A DNA stretch of 64,000 nucleotides from Pseudomonas sp. Irchel 3H7. Its GTDB lineage: Bacteria > Pseudomonadota > Gammaproteobacteria > Pseudomonadales > Pseudomonadaceae. The stretch spans positions 186,001 to 250,000 of the forward strand of contig NZ_FYEA01000013.1 of the NCBI RefSeq assembly GCF_900187605.1, in the 5' to 3' direction. The translations under genes were made by a program, and so were the position numbers. Positions 36,747 through 45,965 of this stretch are shown here, piece by piece (the first letter of the stretch is position 1; every line of letters starts with the position of its first letter). The notes beneath the pieces were generated by a model, which made no database searches, was not told the origin of the DNA, and saw only the letters and a list, made by a program, of their open reading frames with translations.

Positions 36747-39700
36747 GCGCTGCATATCACTATGGATCGGCATGCTGCTGAGCTGTTATCTGGCCGCGCC
36801 GGCGTATGCGTTCACGCCTTCCGATTCGCCGCTGTTGAGTGCGGCAGCGGTACCACCCAACGTCATGCTGCTGATCGACGATTCGGGGAGTATGAACAGC
36901 ATCATCTATGCGACCGGTTTTGACCCCACCGACAATTTCACCCCGGCCCGGCAATGCAACGCCTTACTTGGCCTGTGCCTGAGTTCGACAGCGATTACCG
37001 GCGATACGATCTTTCTGTCCAGCCTGCCGACATCAGGTTGCTCCGGCGGCGCCTATGCGTTCTATAACAACAGTCTGGCGCCGTTGTGCCTGAAGCTGCC
37101 GGATCCGGTCGGCAGCGGCAATACGCGTTACTCAGGGGATTACATTTCCTACGTATTCGGCCTGGCCATCAACAACGGCACACGCGATTTCACCACCGGG
37201 GCGATTCCCAACGACTACCGCATCAACGTCGCGCGCAACGTCTCCACGGCATTGGTCAGCAGCAACCGCACGTTGCGTATGGGTCTGTCGACATTCAATC
37301 CGGCCACCAGCAACAATTCCGGCAATGGCGGTTTCATTGCTCGTGCGATCAGCGATTTGTCGCCGGTGTCCGGCAGCGTGACTCAAGCCCAGGCCGACTC
37401 CAATTACAACGCACTGATCTCTTCCATCAACGGTTTGAGCGCCGTGGCCAACACGCCGTTGGCGGAAACCTATTACGAAATCACTCGTTACATGCGTGGC
37501 ATGGCGCCGTACTACAACAGCACACCGACCACCTACACCAGCCCGATTCAGTACCGCTGCCAGAAAAACTATGGTGTGGTGATCACCGACGGCTTGCCGA
37601 CCTTCGACCGTACTTTCCCCACCAATGACCCACTGGGCGGCAGCCGTTTGCCGAACTGGGATGGCGTCAACAATGACGGCAACAACCTTAACGGTGATGG
37701 TGAAGGGGATACGCTGTATCTGGATGACATCGCCAAGTTTGCCTTTGACATCGATATGCGTTCGACCGGCACCGACGCAGCGGGTAAGAGCTGGAATGCG
37801 GTGGATTTTCCCAAACAGAACATGAACACCTACACCGTGGGTTTCACCGCCGATAATGACATGCTGTCGGACGCCGCCAGTTATGGACAGGGCAGGTATT
37901 ACCAGGCGACCGACAGTACCGGGCTCAACGCCGCCTTATCCTCGGCGCTGAGCGACATCACGTCCAAGGCCGGCTCCGGCGGCGCGGGAGTCACCAGCGG
38001 AACCACACTGACGTCCAGCAGCAGCTTTTATCAAACCACTTATGACCCCAAGGACTGGCGCGGCACGATCAAGTCGTTTGGGTTCACCTCGACCGGGACG
38101 GTCAATACCTCGGCGGCGCAGTGGACGACCGACACCACCATCGTGCCAGCCGCCACCGCCGCGACCTTTCAGTCATGGAATACCCTGAGCAACGCAGCGG
38201 TAACCCTGGCTTACGGCAACTTTTCCCCGGCCCAGCAGACCACGCTGAGTCAGGGATTGCCCACCGGTATCAGTGGCATTGATCTGGTGGAATGGAGCAA
38301 GGGCACGAACAAGGCCGGGCTGAAAGTGCGCAGCGTGCTGCTCGGCGACATCATCAATTCGCCGCTGGTGCTGGCTTCGCCATCAGACAAAACCGCCTCC
38401 GATCTTTCCGGTGACACCAGCTACAGCACTTACCTGGCCACCAAGGCTGCGAATATGAACACCAGCCTGGTCGTCAACGCCAACGATGGTTTCGTCAACG
38501 TGATCAATTCGGCGAACGGTACTCGCCGTTACGCCTACATGCCGTCCAGTGTGCTGCCGTCATTGCGCCTGATCGCCGATACCAACTACGTCAACGGTGT
38601 GAGCCACAAGTTTTTGGTAGACGGTCAGGTTGGGGTGTTCGACGCGCAGTCCGGCACCGCGTGGAAAACCCTGGCCATTGGCGGCACCGGTGCCGGGGGT
38701 AAAACCTTCTACGGGCTGCAACTGTTTGATGCGTCTGCGGGCAATGTGATCAAGGCCTTGTGGGAGGTCAGTGCGCCGGCCACCGCCAGTGCTGCGAACG
38801 CATTCAATGATCTGGGTTATGCCTACGCCCGTCCGGAAGTGGCACGCTTGGCCAATGGTCGCTGGGCGACATTCATTGCCAATGGCTACGGCAGTAATTC
38901 GGGCGTGGCGGCCCTGTATGTACTGGATGCGCTGGACGGTTCGCTGATCAGGAAAATCGTTATCGACAGCACGGAAACCACCAACGGTTTGTCGTCGGTG
39001 AAACTCAAGGTCAACTCTTCGAATGTGGTGCAGGCCGCTTACGGTGGCGACTTGAAGGGGCGGTTATGGAAGTTCGACCTGAGTGCCACGTCCTCCGATA
39101 GTTGGGGCGTGGCGTTTTCCGGCAAGCCACTGTTCACCACGGCGGGCGGGGCGACTCAACCGATCACCGCGCAGCCGTTACTGGCGGATAACGCGCTGGG
39201 CGGCAAACAGGTCTTCGTCGGTACCGGCAAGTTCAATGAAACGGCCGATAAGACCAACAAGGATTTGCAGGCGTTCTATTCCGTGTGGGACGCCGATGGT
39301 GGTTCTGGACAGTTGACCGTCAGCAGTTTGCAGCCGCAGGCGATCACCGGATCATTCTCCGGCAGCTCTGGACAGTTTCTGACCACAACGCAGAATGACA
39401 CGACGTATCCGGCGGAGAAGGGTTGGTATCTTCCGCTGGTGTACAACAACGTGCTGAACGGCGAGCGGGTGATCAATCAGGCGAGTATCGTGCTGGGCCG
39501 TGTTGTCTTTACCACGGCGAGTGTTGATACCACTGATCCCTGTGCGAGTTTTGGTACCGGCAAACTGGTCGAACTGGATGCGTTCAACGGTAAGATGCTC
39601 AATTACGCCGTGCTCGATACCAGCTCTGACGGTTTGGTCGACAGCAATGACTCGATCTCCAGCGGCGTGATATTCACCGGTGGCATTCCGACCCTGAACT

Positions 39701-39816
39701 TCGTCTCCAGCGATGGCAAGCGCAAGGGTACGACCGACACCAGTGGCACCATCACGATCATTGTAGAAAAGGGCGGTGGCGGCAGCCGTCGTATCATGTG
39801 GCGACAAATACAGTAA
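36733..39816 (+). CDS. pilY1: Type IV pilus tip adhesin / mechanosensor PilY1
   Basis: A 1027-residue exported protein. Signal peptide of about 28 residues (IGMLLSCYLAAPAYA). The N-terminal von Willebrand A-like domain has the metal site DDSGSMNS and later DIDMRSTGTD and YTVGFTADNDML. The C-terminal seven-bladed propeller of the PilY1/PilC family has NANDGFVNVINSANGTRRYA and KVRSVLLGDIINSPLVL. A calcium-loop-like DTSSDGLVD (962-970) is present. It is shorter than P. aeruginosa PilY1 (about 1161). Roles known from P. aeruginosa are pilus tip adhesin, extension co-factor and surface sensing. The ATG at 36733 (GGAG upstream) overlaps the pilX 3' end by 14 nt. Confidence 0.92.
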   Translation: MRSIERCISLWIGMLLSCYLAAPAYAFTPSDSPLLSAAAVPPNVMLLIDDSGSMNSIIYATGFDPTDNFTPARQCNALLGLCLSSTAITGDTIFLSSLPTSGCSGGAYAFYNNSLAPLCLKLPDPVGSGNTRYSGDYISYVFGLAINNGTRDFTTGAIPNDYRINVARNVSTALVSSNRTLRMGLSTFNPATSNNSGNGGFIARAISDLSPVSGSVTQAQADSNYNALISSINGLSAVANTPLAETYYEITRYMRGMAPYYNSTPTTYTSPIQYRCQKNYGVVITDGLPTFDRTFPTNDPLGGSRLPNWDGVNNDGNNLNGDGEGDTLYLDDIAKFAFDIDMRSTGTDAAGKSWNAVDFPKQNMNTYTVGFTADNDMLSDAASYGQGRYYQATDSTGLNAALSSALSDITSKAGSGGAGVTSGTTLTSSSSFYQTTYDPKDWRGTIKSFGFTSTGTVNTSAAQWTTDTTIVPAATAATFQSWNTLSNAAVTLAYGNFSPAQQTTLSQGLPTGISGIDLVEWSKGTNKAGLKVRSVLLGDIINSPLVLASPSDKTASDLSGDTSYSTYLATKAANMNTSLVVNANDGFVNVINSANGTRRYAYMPSSVLPSLRLIADTNYVNGVSHKFLVDGQVGVFDAQSGTAWKTLAIGGTGAGGKTFYGLQLFDASAGNVIKALWEVSAPATASAANAFNDLGYAYARPEVARLANGRWATFIANGYGSNSGVAALYVLDALDGSLIRKIVIDSTETTNGLSSVKLKVNSSNVVQAAYGGDLKGRLWKFDLSATSSDSWGVAFSGKPLFTTAGGATQPITAQPLLADNALGGKQVFVGTGKFNETADKTNKDLQAFYSVWDADGGSGQLTVSSLQPQAITGSFSGSSGQFLTTTQNDTTYPAEKGWYLPLVYNNVLNGERVINQASIVLGRVVFTTASVDTTDPCASFGTGKLVELDAFNGKMLNYAVLDTSSDGLVDSNDSISSGVIFTGGIPTLNFVSSDGKRKGTTDTSGTITIIVEKGGGGSRRIMWRQIQ

Positions 39817-39831
39817 GCGAGAGTTTGAGGC

Positions 39832-40233
39832 ATGCGCAGATCCAACCGAGGCTTCACCCTGATCGAAATCATGATCGTGATTGCGATCATCGGGATCGTC
39901 ATCACCATCGCCGCACCGAGCTATACCGAATATGTGAAAAAGGGCCGTCGCGCCGAAGTGGTATCGCTGCTCTCGGAGCAGGCGCAGACCCTTGAACGTT
40001 TCTACACCAAGAGCAATGTCTACACCGGCGTTACCGGGCTCAGCACGGGCACTGATTTCTACACCATCACCCCGACCATCGCTGACCAGACCTTCCTGTT
40101 GACCGCCACCCGCAAGACGGGCACGGCCATGGCCACCGACAAATGCGGGGATTTCACCCTGACCAACACCGGTGTCAGAAGCATGAACAACGCGACTACC
40201 GGGCTGACCACCAAGGATTGCTGGGGCCGCTGA
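39832..40233 (+). CDS. pilE: Type IV minor pilin PilE
   Basis: A 133-residue prepilin. Leader MRRSNRG, cleavage before FTLIEIMIVIAIIGIVITIA with +5 Glu. C-terminal disulfide region DKCGDFTL ... TKDCWGR, the typical PilE ending. It connects the minor pilin complex to the PilA fibre in P. aeruginosa. It follows pilY1 by 15 nt; the small pilY2 gene found between them in P. aeruginosa is absent. Last gene of the operon. Confidence 0.92.
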   Translation: MRRSNRGFTLIEIMIVIAIIGIVITIAAPSYTEYVKKGRRAEVVSLLSEQAQTLERFYTKSNVYTGVTGLSTGTDFYTITPTIADQTFLLTATRKTGTAMATDKCGDFTLTNTGVRSMNNATTGLTTKDCWGR

Positions 40234-40290
40234 GGCGCTTTCTTTTGGGTGCCTTTTGCGCCCACTGTCTTTTTTACGGTTGGATCAAAC

Positions 40291-41391
40291 ATGACCAGGC
40301 AACAGCAAGTGGTGATTGTCGGTGGCGGGGTGATTGGCCTGCTGACCGCCTACAATCTCGCCTCCGAAGTACGCAGCGTGGTGCTGCTCGATCGCTCGAA
40401 CCTCGGCCAGGAATCGTCCTGGGCGGGCGGCGGTATCGTTTCGCCGTTATATCCGTGGCGTTATAGCCCGGCGGTCACGGCACTGGCGCACTGGTCGCAG
40501 GATTTTTATCCACAGCTCGGCGAGCGTTTGTTCGCTGACACCGGGGTGGATCCTGAAGTACATACCACCGGCCTGTACTGGCTGGATCTGGACGATGAAG
40601 CCGAAGCGCTGGCCTGGGCCGAGCGGGAAAACCGGCCGCTGCGGGCTGTGGATATCTCGGCGGCGCATGATGCGGTGCCGGTGCTCGGTGGCGGTTTCTC
40701 CCGAGCGATCTACATGGCGGATGTCGCCAACGTGCGCAATCCGCGTCTGGTGAAATCACTGAAAGCGGCGTTGCAGGCACTGCCTAACGTGACGATTCAC
40801 GAACAGTGCGAAGTCAGCGGGTTTGTCCGTGAGGGCGGGCAGGTTGTTGGCGTCGAGACGTCGAAGGGTGTGATCAACGGTGATCAGGTCGTACTGACCG
40901 CGGGGGCGTGGAGCGGTGATCTGCTCAAGACGCTGGATCTGACATTGCCGGTCGAACCAGTCAAAGGCCAGATGATTCTCTATAAATGTGCGGCAGATTT
41001 CCTGCCGAGCATGGTGCTGGCCAAAGGGCGTTATGCGATTCCGCGTCGTGACGGTCATATCCTGATCGGCAGCACGCTGGAGCACGAAGGTTACGACAAG
41101 ACCCCAACCGACGTTGCGCTGGAAAGTCTCAAGGCTTCAGCGGTGGAATTGTTGCCGGCGCTGGCAGAGGCCGAAGTGGTAGGGCACTGGGCAGGGTTGC
41201 GTCCGGGGTCGCCGGAGGGCATTCCGTACATTGGCCGTGTGCCGGGGTTTGCCGGGTTGTGGCTGAACTGCGGACATTACCGCAATGGGCTGGTGCTGGC
41301 GCCAGCGTCGTGTCAGTTGTTTGCCGATGTGATGCTGGGAAGGGCGCCGATTATTGATCCGGCGCCGTATGCGCCTGAAGGCCGCATTTAG
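40291..41391 (+). CDS. thiO: Glycine oxidase ThiO
   Basis: A 366-residue FAD-dependent oxidase of the DAO family. N-terminal dinucleotide motif VVIVGGGVIGLLTAYNLA; the central GQMILYK, and the C-terminal ARPGSPEG-like GLRPGSPEGIPYIGRVPG with the NCGHYRNGLVLAP motif shared by ThiO. It oxidises glycine to the imine used in thiazole synthesis for thiamine. No TPP riboswitch is seen upstream and no other thi gene is adjacent. The ATG at 40291 gives MTRQQQVVIVGGG; no strong ribosome binding site. Position between pilE and pilR as in P. aeruginosa (PA4548). Confidence 0.92.
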   Translation: MTRQQQVVIVGGGVIGLLTAYNLASEVRSVVLLDRSNLGQESSWAGGGIVSPLYPWRYSPAVTALAHWSQDFYPQLGERLFADTGVDPEVHTTGLYWLDLDDEAEALAWAERENRPLRAVDISAAHDAVPVLGGGFSRAIYMADVANVRNPRLVKSLKAALQALPNVTIHEQCEVSGFVREGGQVVGVETSKGVINGDQVVLTAGAWSGDLLKTLDLTLPVEPVKGQMILYKCAADFLPSMVLAKGRYAIPRRDGHILIGSTLEHEGYDKTPTDVALESLKASAVELLPALAEAEVVGHWAGLRPGSPEGIPYIGRVPGFAGLWLNCGHYRNGLVLAPASCQLFADVMLGRAPIIDPAPYAPEGRI

Positions 41392-41421
41392 TCTGATATT
41401 TCTCTGTAGCCTGGCAGATCG

Positions 41422-41500
41422 CTTTCGCGAGCAGGCTCGCTCCCACAGTTGATCTTTGTCGGTCAAAAAATCCAATGTGAGAGCGAGCTTGCTCGCGAAG
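41422..41500. repeat. REPIN
   Basis: Inverted arms TTCGCGAGCAGGCTCGCTCC (from about 41424) and GAGAGCGAGCTTGCTCGCGA (ending near 41500), separated by a short 28-nt loop. Located between convergent thiO and pilR. Confidence 0.85.
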
Positions 41501-41506
41501 GGGCCC

Positions 41507-42853
41507 TCAGTCCAAACCGAGTTTTTTCAGCCTGTAACGCATCGACCTGAACGATAGACTCAAGCGCTGCGCCGCCGCCGTACGATTCCAGCGCGTCTCC
41601 TCCAGCGCTTGCAGAATCAGCTTCCGCTCGACGTTCTCCAGGTAATCCTCAAGATTGTCGATCTGCGTCAGATCGGCAATCCCGCCATCCGCCGCGCAGT
41701 TCCCCTCGCTCAAGCGCAAATCCTCTGCCTCGATCGTGCGGTTTTCACACAAGGTGTGCGCCCGTTCGAGCACGTTTTCCAGCTCCCGCACATTCCCCGG
41801 AAACCGGTAATTCTTCAGCGCTTCCAACGCCTGCGGATGCAAGCGTGCTGCCGGTTGGCCGGTGTCCTTGGCGAGGCGCTTGAGCATATTGGCTGCCAGC
41901 ACTTCAATGTCATCACGGCGCTCACGCAGGGACGGCACGCGCAATTCAATCACGTTCAGGCGGTAATAAAGGTCCTGACGAAAGCGTTCGGCCGCGACCT
42001 CGGCATCGAGGTCCTTGTGCGTGGCACAGAGGATCCGCACATCGACCACGCTTTCCTGCTGACCGCCAACACTGCGCACAGCTTTTTCCTGAATCGCTCG
42101 CAGCAGTTTCACCTGCATCGACAACGGCAAGTCTGCCACTTCATCGAGGAACAACGTGCCGCCATGGGCCGCCTGAAACAGCCCCGGCTTGTCTTCGACC
42201 GCGCCGGTGAAACTGCCTTTGCGATGGCCGAAAAACTCGCTTTCCATCAGCTCCGAAGGTATTGCCCCACAGTTCACCGGCACGAACGGCTGGCTGGCGC
42301 GCGGCCCTTGTTCATGGATCAGCCGCGCGACCAGTTCCTTGCCACTGCCCGACTCGCCACTGATGTACACCGGCGCTTGGCTGCGAGCGAGTTTGTCGAT
42401 TTGCTTGCGCAGACTGCGCATCGGCTGCGAATCGCCCAGCAAGCGCCGTTCTATCGTTGTAGAGCTGCCTCCTGCCGCCGGCATGCGCAGGGCCGTGCCG
42501 ACCAGTTCGCGCAGGCGCGTGAGGTCGACCGGTTTGGTCAGGAAGTCGAAAGCACCTGCTTTCAAAGCGTTGATGGCCGTTTCCAGGCTGCCATAGGCGG
42601 TGATCATCGCCACCGGCAGTTGTGGATAACGTTGCTGGATGTGCTGCACCAGTTCCAGCCCCGTACCATCGGGCAGGCGCATGTCGGTCAGGCACAGATC
42701 GAAGTTCTCGCGGTTCAGCAGCGCCTGGGCTTCAGCCAGATTGCGTGCGCTGTAGGTGTCGAGCTTCATCCGTCCCAGAGTGATTTCCAGGAGTTCGCGG
42801 ATGTCCGGTTCGTCGTCGACGATGAGGATTTTTTGCCGTGGGCTCGTATTCAA
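41507..42853 (-). CDS. pilR: Sigma-54-dependent response regulator PilR
   Basis: A 448-residue NtrC-type activator of pilA. Receiver domain with acidic pocket DDEPD and phospho-acceptor D57 (CLTDMRLPDG). AAA+ domain with Walker A GESGSGKE, the sigma-54 loop GSFTGAVEDKPG (a GAFTGA variant) and GGTLFLDEV. C-terminal Fis-type helix-turn-helix (TRWNRTAAAQRLSLSFRSMR). The start is uncertain: the TTG at 42853 overlaps the pilS stop as TTGA and gives MNTSPRQKILIVDDE, the expected length; in-frame codons further upstream lie inside pilS. It would act at the pilA promoter at 62712 in this window. Confidence 0.94.
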   Translation of the reverse strand: MNTSPRQKILIVDDEPDIRELLEITLGRMKLDTYSARNLAEAQALLNRENFDLCLTDMRLPDGTGLELVQHIQQRYPQLPVAMITAYGSLETAINALKAGAFDFLTKPVDLTRLRELVGTALRMPAAGGSSTTIERRLLGDSQPMRSLRKQIDKLARSQAPVYISGESGSGKELVARLIHEQGPRASQPFVPVNCGAIPSELMESEFFGHRKGSFTGAVEDKPGLFQAAHGGTLFLDEVADLPLSMQVKLLRAIQEKAVRSVGGQQESVVDVRILCATHKDLDAEVAAERFRQDLYYRLNVIELRVPSLRERRDDIEVLAANMLKRLAKDTGQPAARLHPQALEALKNYRFPGNVRELENVLERAHTLCENRTIEAEDLRLSEGNCAADGGIADLTQIDNLEDYLENVERKLILQALEETRWNRTAAAQRLSLSFRSMRYRLKKLGLD

Positions 42854-44439
42854 CTTTGTTTCCGTCCGTGAGCAAAGGTGATGCGAAAGCAGCCGCCGCC
42901 TTGGCGTGATTGAAAGTCTAGGCGCGCTTGGTTGCTTTCGCACAGCTCACGGGACAGATAAAGCCCAAGGCCGGTGCCCTGGCTGCTGGTGGTGAAGAAC
43001 GGTTCGAACAGATGCGCCTGTTCATCGGCAGGCACGCCGGGGCCGTTGTCCTGCACTTCAAGGACCGCCAACTGGCTGTCGGCGTCGATGAACAGGGCCA
43101 GCCAGACTTGCGCCTGATCGTGCAGCAGGGCGCTGTGGCGCCAGCCGTTGCGTAACAGGTTGTCGAGAATTTGCGTGAGCTGGTTGGGGTCCATCAGCGT
43201 GGTGAAATCCCCCGAATTGATTCGCAGGTGAATCTGCTGGCGCTCACTGGCTTGTTCGCGGCTTTCAACAACGAAGTTCTCCAGCCACGGCTTGAGATCC
43301 AGTCGTTGCGGGGCGCTCTGTTGGCGGCGGGACAGTTGCAGGACGTTTTCGATGACTCGGTTCATGCGCTGGGAGTGGTCTTGAATGATCTGCGTCAGAC
43401 GCCGATCGGCGCTATCGAGTTCCTCGGATTCAGCCAATAGCTGTGCGGCGTGACTGATGGCACCCAGCGGGTTGCGGATCTCATGGGAGATGCCAGCGGT
43501 CAGTCGCCCCAACGCAGCGAGTTTCAGTTGCTGAGCTTGTTGGGCGATTTGCGCGAGGTCTTCGAGAAACACCAGGGTTTGCTGGTTTGGGCTTTGTTCG
43601 AGGGCGATGAAACTCGGTTGCAGCTCCAGGCCGTTGCCGGGGATTTTCAGGCTCTGTGGGCGCAGGGTCGGGTTGTTCATCCACAGTTGCAGGCGATCAA
43701 CCAGCGCCATCGAATAGTCATCGATCAGATGTCCCTGAAGTTGCGATTGCGCGAGCAGGGTTTGCGCGCTGTGGTTGGCCAGTTGCACCCGACGCGCCTC
43801 GTCGAGCACCAGAATGCCGGTGCGCATGCGTTGCAGGATCAGCGCGTTGAGGGCTTCAAGCCCCACCACTTCGCTGGCGCGTTGCTCGGCCAGGGTTTCG
43901 CTGACCTCCAGGCGTCGGATCAAGCCTTGCACCAACAGCGAGGCGGCAAAGCACAGAGCGCCGAGGGTGCCGGCCTGCAAGTATTCATTGGCGCTCAGGG
44001 GATGGTTGAAGCCGAGCAGGAAACTCGAGCCGACGATGCCCAGCGCACCGATAGCGGCGATCAACAGGCCGATGCGTCGCCGTAGCAGGGTGTTGCTGAT
44101 CGCCACCGAGACAATCAGCAAATTACCCAGCGCACTGCCGACGCCGCCCGCAGCAAAGAACAATGCGCATAAAAGCAGGATATCGACGAGGGCCAGGCTG
44201 AATAGCTGCGCCGGCCGTCGTGTGTTCTCCAGGAACACCACCAACAGAATATTGAGGATCAGGTACAGCCAACTGCCACCGCGCAGCAATTCGTCATTGG
44301 CCGACGTCAGCAGGCGGTTGTCCATGTTGCTGGAGATCAGCAGCACCAGGGTGATGCCGATGCTTAAGCGGTAGAGATGATAAAGGCGCAGCAGGCGCTG
44401 CGCCTGTTTGCTGTCGGCGTGGGTGGCCTCAGCGATCAC
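42850..44439 (-). CDS. pilS: Sensor histidine kinase PilS
   Basis: A 529-residue inner-membrane kinase. About six N-terminal membrane segments (residues 25-185), a PAS-like region (ILQRMRTGILVLDEARRVQLAN), a dimerisation/phosphotransfer domain with H319 in ISHEIRNPLGAISHA, and an ATP-binding domain with N, G1 (DNGPGVP) and G2 (GTGLGLYLS) boxes. In P. aeruginosa it senses PilA in the membrane and controls PilR. The start is GTG at 44439, which overlaps the 3' end of the upstream small gene by 11 nt. Confidence 0.94.
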   Translation of the reverse strand: MIAEATHADSKQAQRLLRLYHLYRLSIGITLVLLISSNMDNRLLTSANDELLRGGSWLYLILNILLVVFLENTRRPAQLFSLALVDILLLCALFFAAGGVGSALGNLLIVSVAISNTLLRRRIGLLIAAIGALGIVGSSFLLGFNHPLSANEYLQAGTLGALCFAASLLVQGLIRRLEVSETLAEQRASEVVGLEALNALILQRMRTGILVLDEARRVQLANHSAQTLLAQSQLQGHLIDDYSMALVDRLQLWMNNPTLRPQSLKIPGNGLELQPSFIALEQSPNQQTLVFLEDLAQIAQQAQQLKLAALGRLTAGISHEIRNPLGAISHAAQLLAESEELDSADRRLTQIIQDHSQRMNRVIENVLQLSRRQQSAPQRLDLKPWLENFVVESREQASERQQIHLRINSGDFTTLMDPNQLTQILDNLLRNGWRHSALLHDQAQVWLALFIDADSQLAVLEVQDNGPGVPADEQAHLFEPFFTTSSQGTGLGLYLSRELCESNQARLDFQSRQGGGCFRITFAHGRKQS

Positions 44440-44671
44440 TGGAGCCCGGGCCTTGCTCGAGGTGAGCCTGGCTGCAATACCACTGTTGTTGCACGCTCAG
44501 CGCACGGTCGCGCGGCAAATGTACGCCGCAATGGGCGCAGCGCACCATCGGTGGCGCGTCCTGTTCGCGATTTGGGCGATTGGATGGGTTGGACGCGGCA
44601 GGCGCCTTGAATTTACGCCACAACCATATCGCGGCAAAAATCACGACGATCCAGAACAATAAACGAAGCAT
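44429..44671 (-). CDS. PP0621 family small membrane-anchored protein
   Basis: An 80-residue protein with one N-terminal hydrophobic helix (LRLLFWIVVIFAAIWLWRKF) and a cytosolic tail. The tail carries a zinc-binding pattern, MVRCAHCGVHLPRDRA ... YCSQAHLEQG (CxxCxxH then C...H). Conserved upstream of pilS in Pseudomonas. Function unknown; it may be a small partner of the PilS membrane sensor (inference from overlap and position only). Its last 11 nt overlap the pilS start. Confidence 0.85.
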   Translation of the reverse strand: MLRLLFWIVVIFAAIWLWRKFKAPAASNPSNRPNREQDAPPMVRCAHCGVHLPRDRALSVQQQWYCSQAHLEQGPGSSDR

Positions 44672-44752
44672 GATGAGCGGCTTTTCGACTGATGATCCGG
44701 CAGTTTAGCCAAGGACCTGACGAGCGCACAGCGGATTAAAGCGCAGAAATGA

Positions 44753-44780
44753 AAAAGGGAGATCCGCAGATCTCCCTTTT
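44753..44780. terminator. Bidirectional terminator downstream of bamD
   Basis: Stem GGGAGATC/GATCTCCC with a CGCA loop (44757-44776), flanked by A and T tracts. It is 18 nt past the bamD stop on the minus strand. Confidence 0.88.
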
Positions 44781-44797
44781 CTGTACCGCCGGTGTGA

Positions 44798-45814
44798 TCA
44801 GTCGAACACGCCGAAAGTCATGTAGCTGAACCACGAGCGGTCGGTGTTGCTCGACTCTGGTTCCGGCTCTTCGATCACGTCGCCGTTTTCGTCTTTAGGC
44901 TTGAGCTCGTTCGGGATCGCGTCTTTCGCGTCCTGGAACTGCTTCTGCACGTCTTGGTTGGCGCGGGTTTCGCCCGGCGGCAGCGGTGGACGCGACTCGA
45001 TCAGACCCAACGTCGCCTTGCTCAGGAACGAACGGTTGTCGGCTTCGGCAACCCGTGGCACGAACTGGCCGTCTTGCAGGCTCGGGTGGTTCGGGTAGTT
45101 GAGCTTCAGGGTTTCCAGGCTGGTGGCCGCCAGTTCGTCCAGGTGCAGACGCTGGTAGGCTTCAGTCATCACTGCCAGGCCGTCGCCGACCGATGGGGTT
45201 TCCTGGAAGTTTTCCACTACGTAACGGCCACGGTTGGCAGCGGCTACATACGCCTGACGGGTCAGGTAGTAGTCGGCCACGTGGATTTCGTAAGCGGCCA
45301 GCAGGTTGCGCAGGTAGATCATGCGCTGCTTGGCGTCCGGCGCGTAGCGGCTGTTCGGATAACGGCTGGTCAGCTGTGCGAACTCGTTGTACGAGTCGCG
45401 GGCGGCGCCCGGGTCACGCTTGGTCATGTCCAGCGGCAGGAAGCGCGCCAGCAGGCCGACGTCCTGGTCGAAAGAGGTCAGACCTTTCAGATAGTAGGCG
45501 TAATCCACGTTCGGGTGCTGCGGATGCAAACGAATGAAACGCTCGGCGGCGGACTTTGCAGCTTCCGGCTCGGCGTTCTTGTAGTTGGCGTAGATCAGCT
45601 CCAGCTGTGCCTGATCGGCGTAGCGACCGAACGGATAACGCGACTCCAGAGCCTTCAGCTTGGCTGTGGCGCTGGTGTAGCTGTTGTTGTCCAGGTCAGT
45701 CTGAGCCTGCTGATACAGCTCGGCTTCGCTGAGGTTTTCGTCTACGACTTCCTTCGATGAGCAAGCAGCGGTCAATGCGAGGATGGCGATCAGCAGCAGG
45801 TGTTTCACTTGCAT
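44798..45814 (-). CDS. bamD: Outer membrane assembly lipoprotein BamD
   Basis: A 338-residue lipoprotein, an essential BAM complex subunit for outer-membrane beta-barrel insertion. Signal peptide with lipobox ILALTAAC (lipidated C18). Five TPR-like repeats follow (LYQQAQTDLDNNSYTSA; RYPFGRYADQAQLEL; RFIRLHPQHPNVDYAYYLKG). The C-terminal tail beyond the repeats (from about residue 270) is longer than in E. coli BamD (245 residues), Pro/Glu-rich and typical of pseudomonads. The ATG at 45814 starts the signal peptide; upstream in-frame sequence is not signal-like. Divergent from rluD, the conserved bamD/rluD order. Confidence 0.96.
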   Translation of the reverse strand: MQVKHLLLIAILALTAACSSKEVVDENLSEAELYQQAQTDLDNNSYTSATAKLKALESRYPFGRYADQAQLELIYANYKNAEPEAAKSAAERFIRLHPQHPNVDYAYYLKGLTSFDQDVGLLARFLPLDMTKRDPGAARDSYNEFAQLTSRYPNSRYAPDAKQRMIYLRNLLAAYEIHVADYYLTRQAYVAAANRGRYVVENFQETPSVGDGLAVMTEAYQRLHLDELAATSLETLKLNYPNHPSLQDGQFVPRVAEADNRSFLSKATLGLIESRPPLPPGETRANQDVQKQFQDAKDAIPNELKPKDENGDVIEEPEPESSNTDRSWFSYMTFGVFD

Positions 45815-45965
45815 GGCGGCTTGCGTCCCTATGACGGCCGCTGTCTTGGGCGGGGCCGTCCTGTTATGATGAGCGCCCCGTTGAAAAGCCTCGGGGCAAA
45901 AGACGCCGTATTTAACCACAAGCGCGCAGCCGAAACCAAAAGCTGTGCCGACGCACAGTCAGAGC

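Noticed and set aside
40234..40290. TPP riboswitch upstream of thiO
   Set aside because: The 57-nt spacer is too short and lacks the conserved THI-box sequence.
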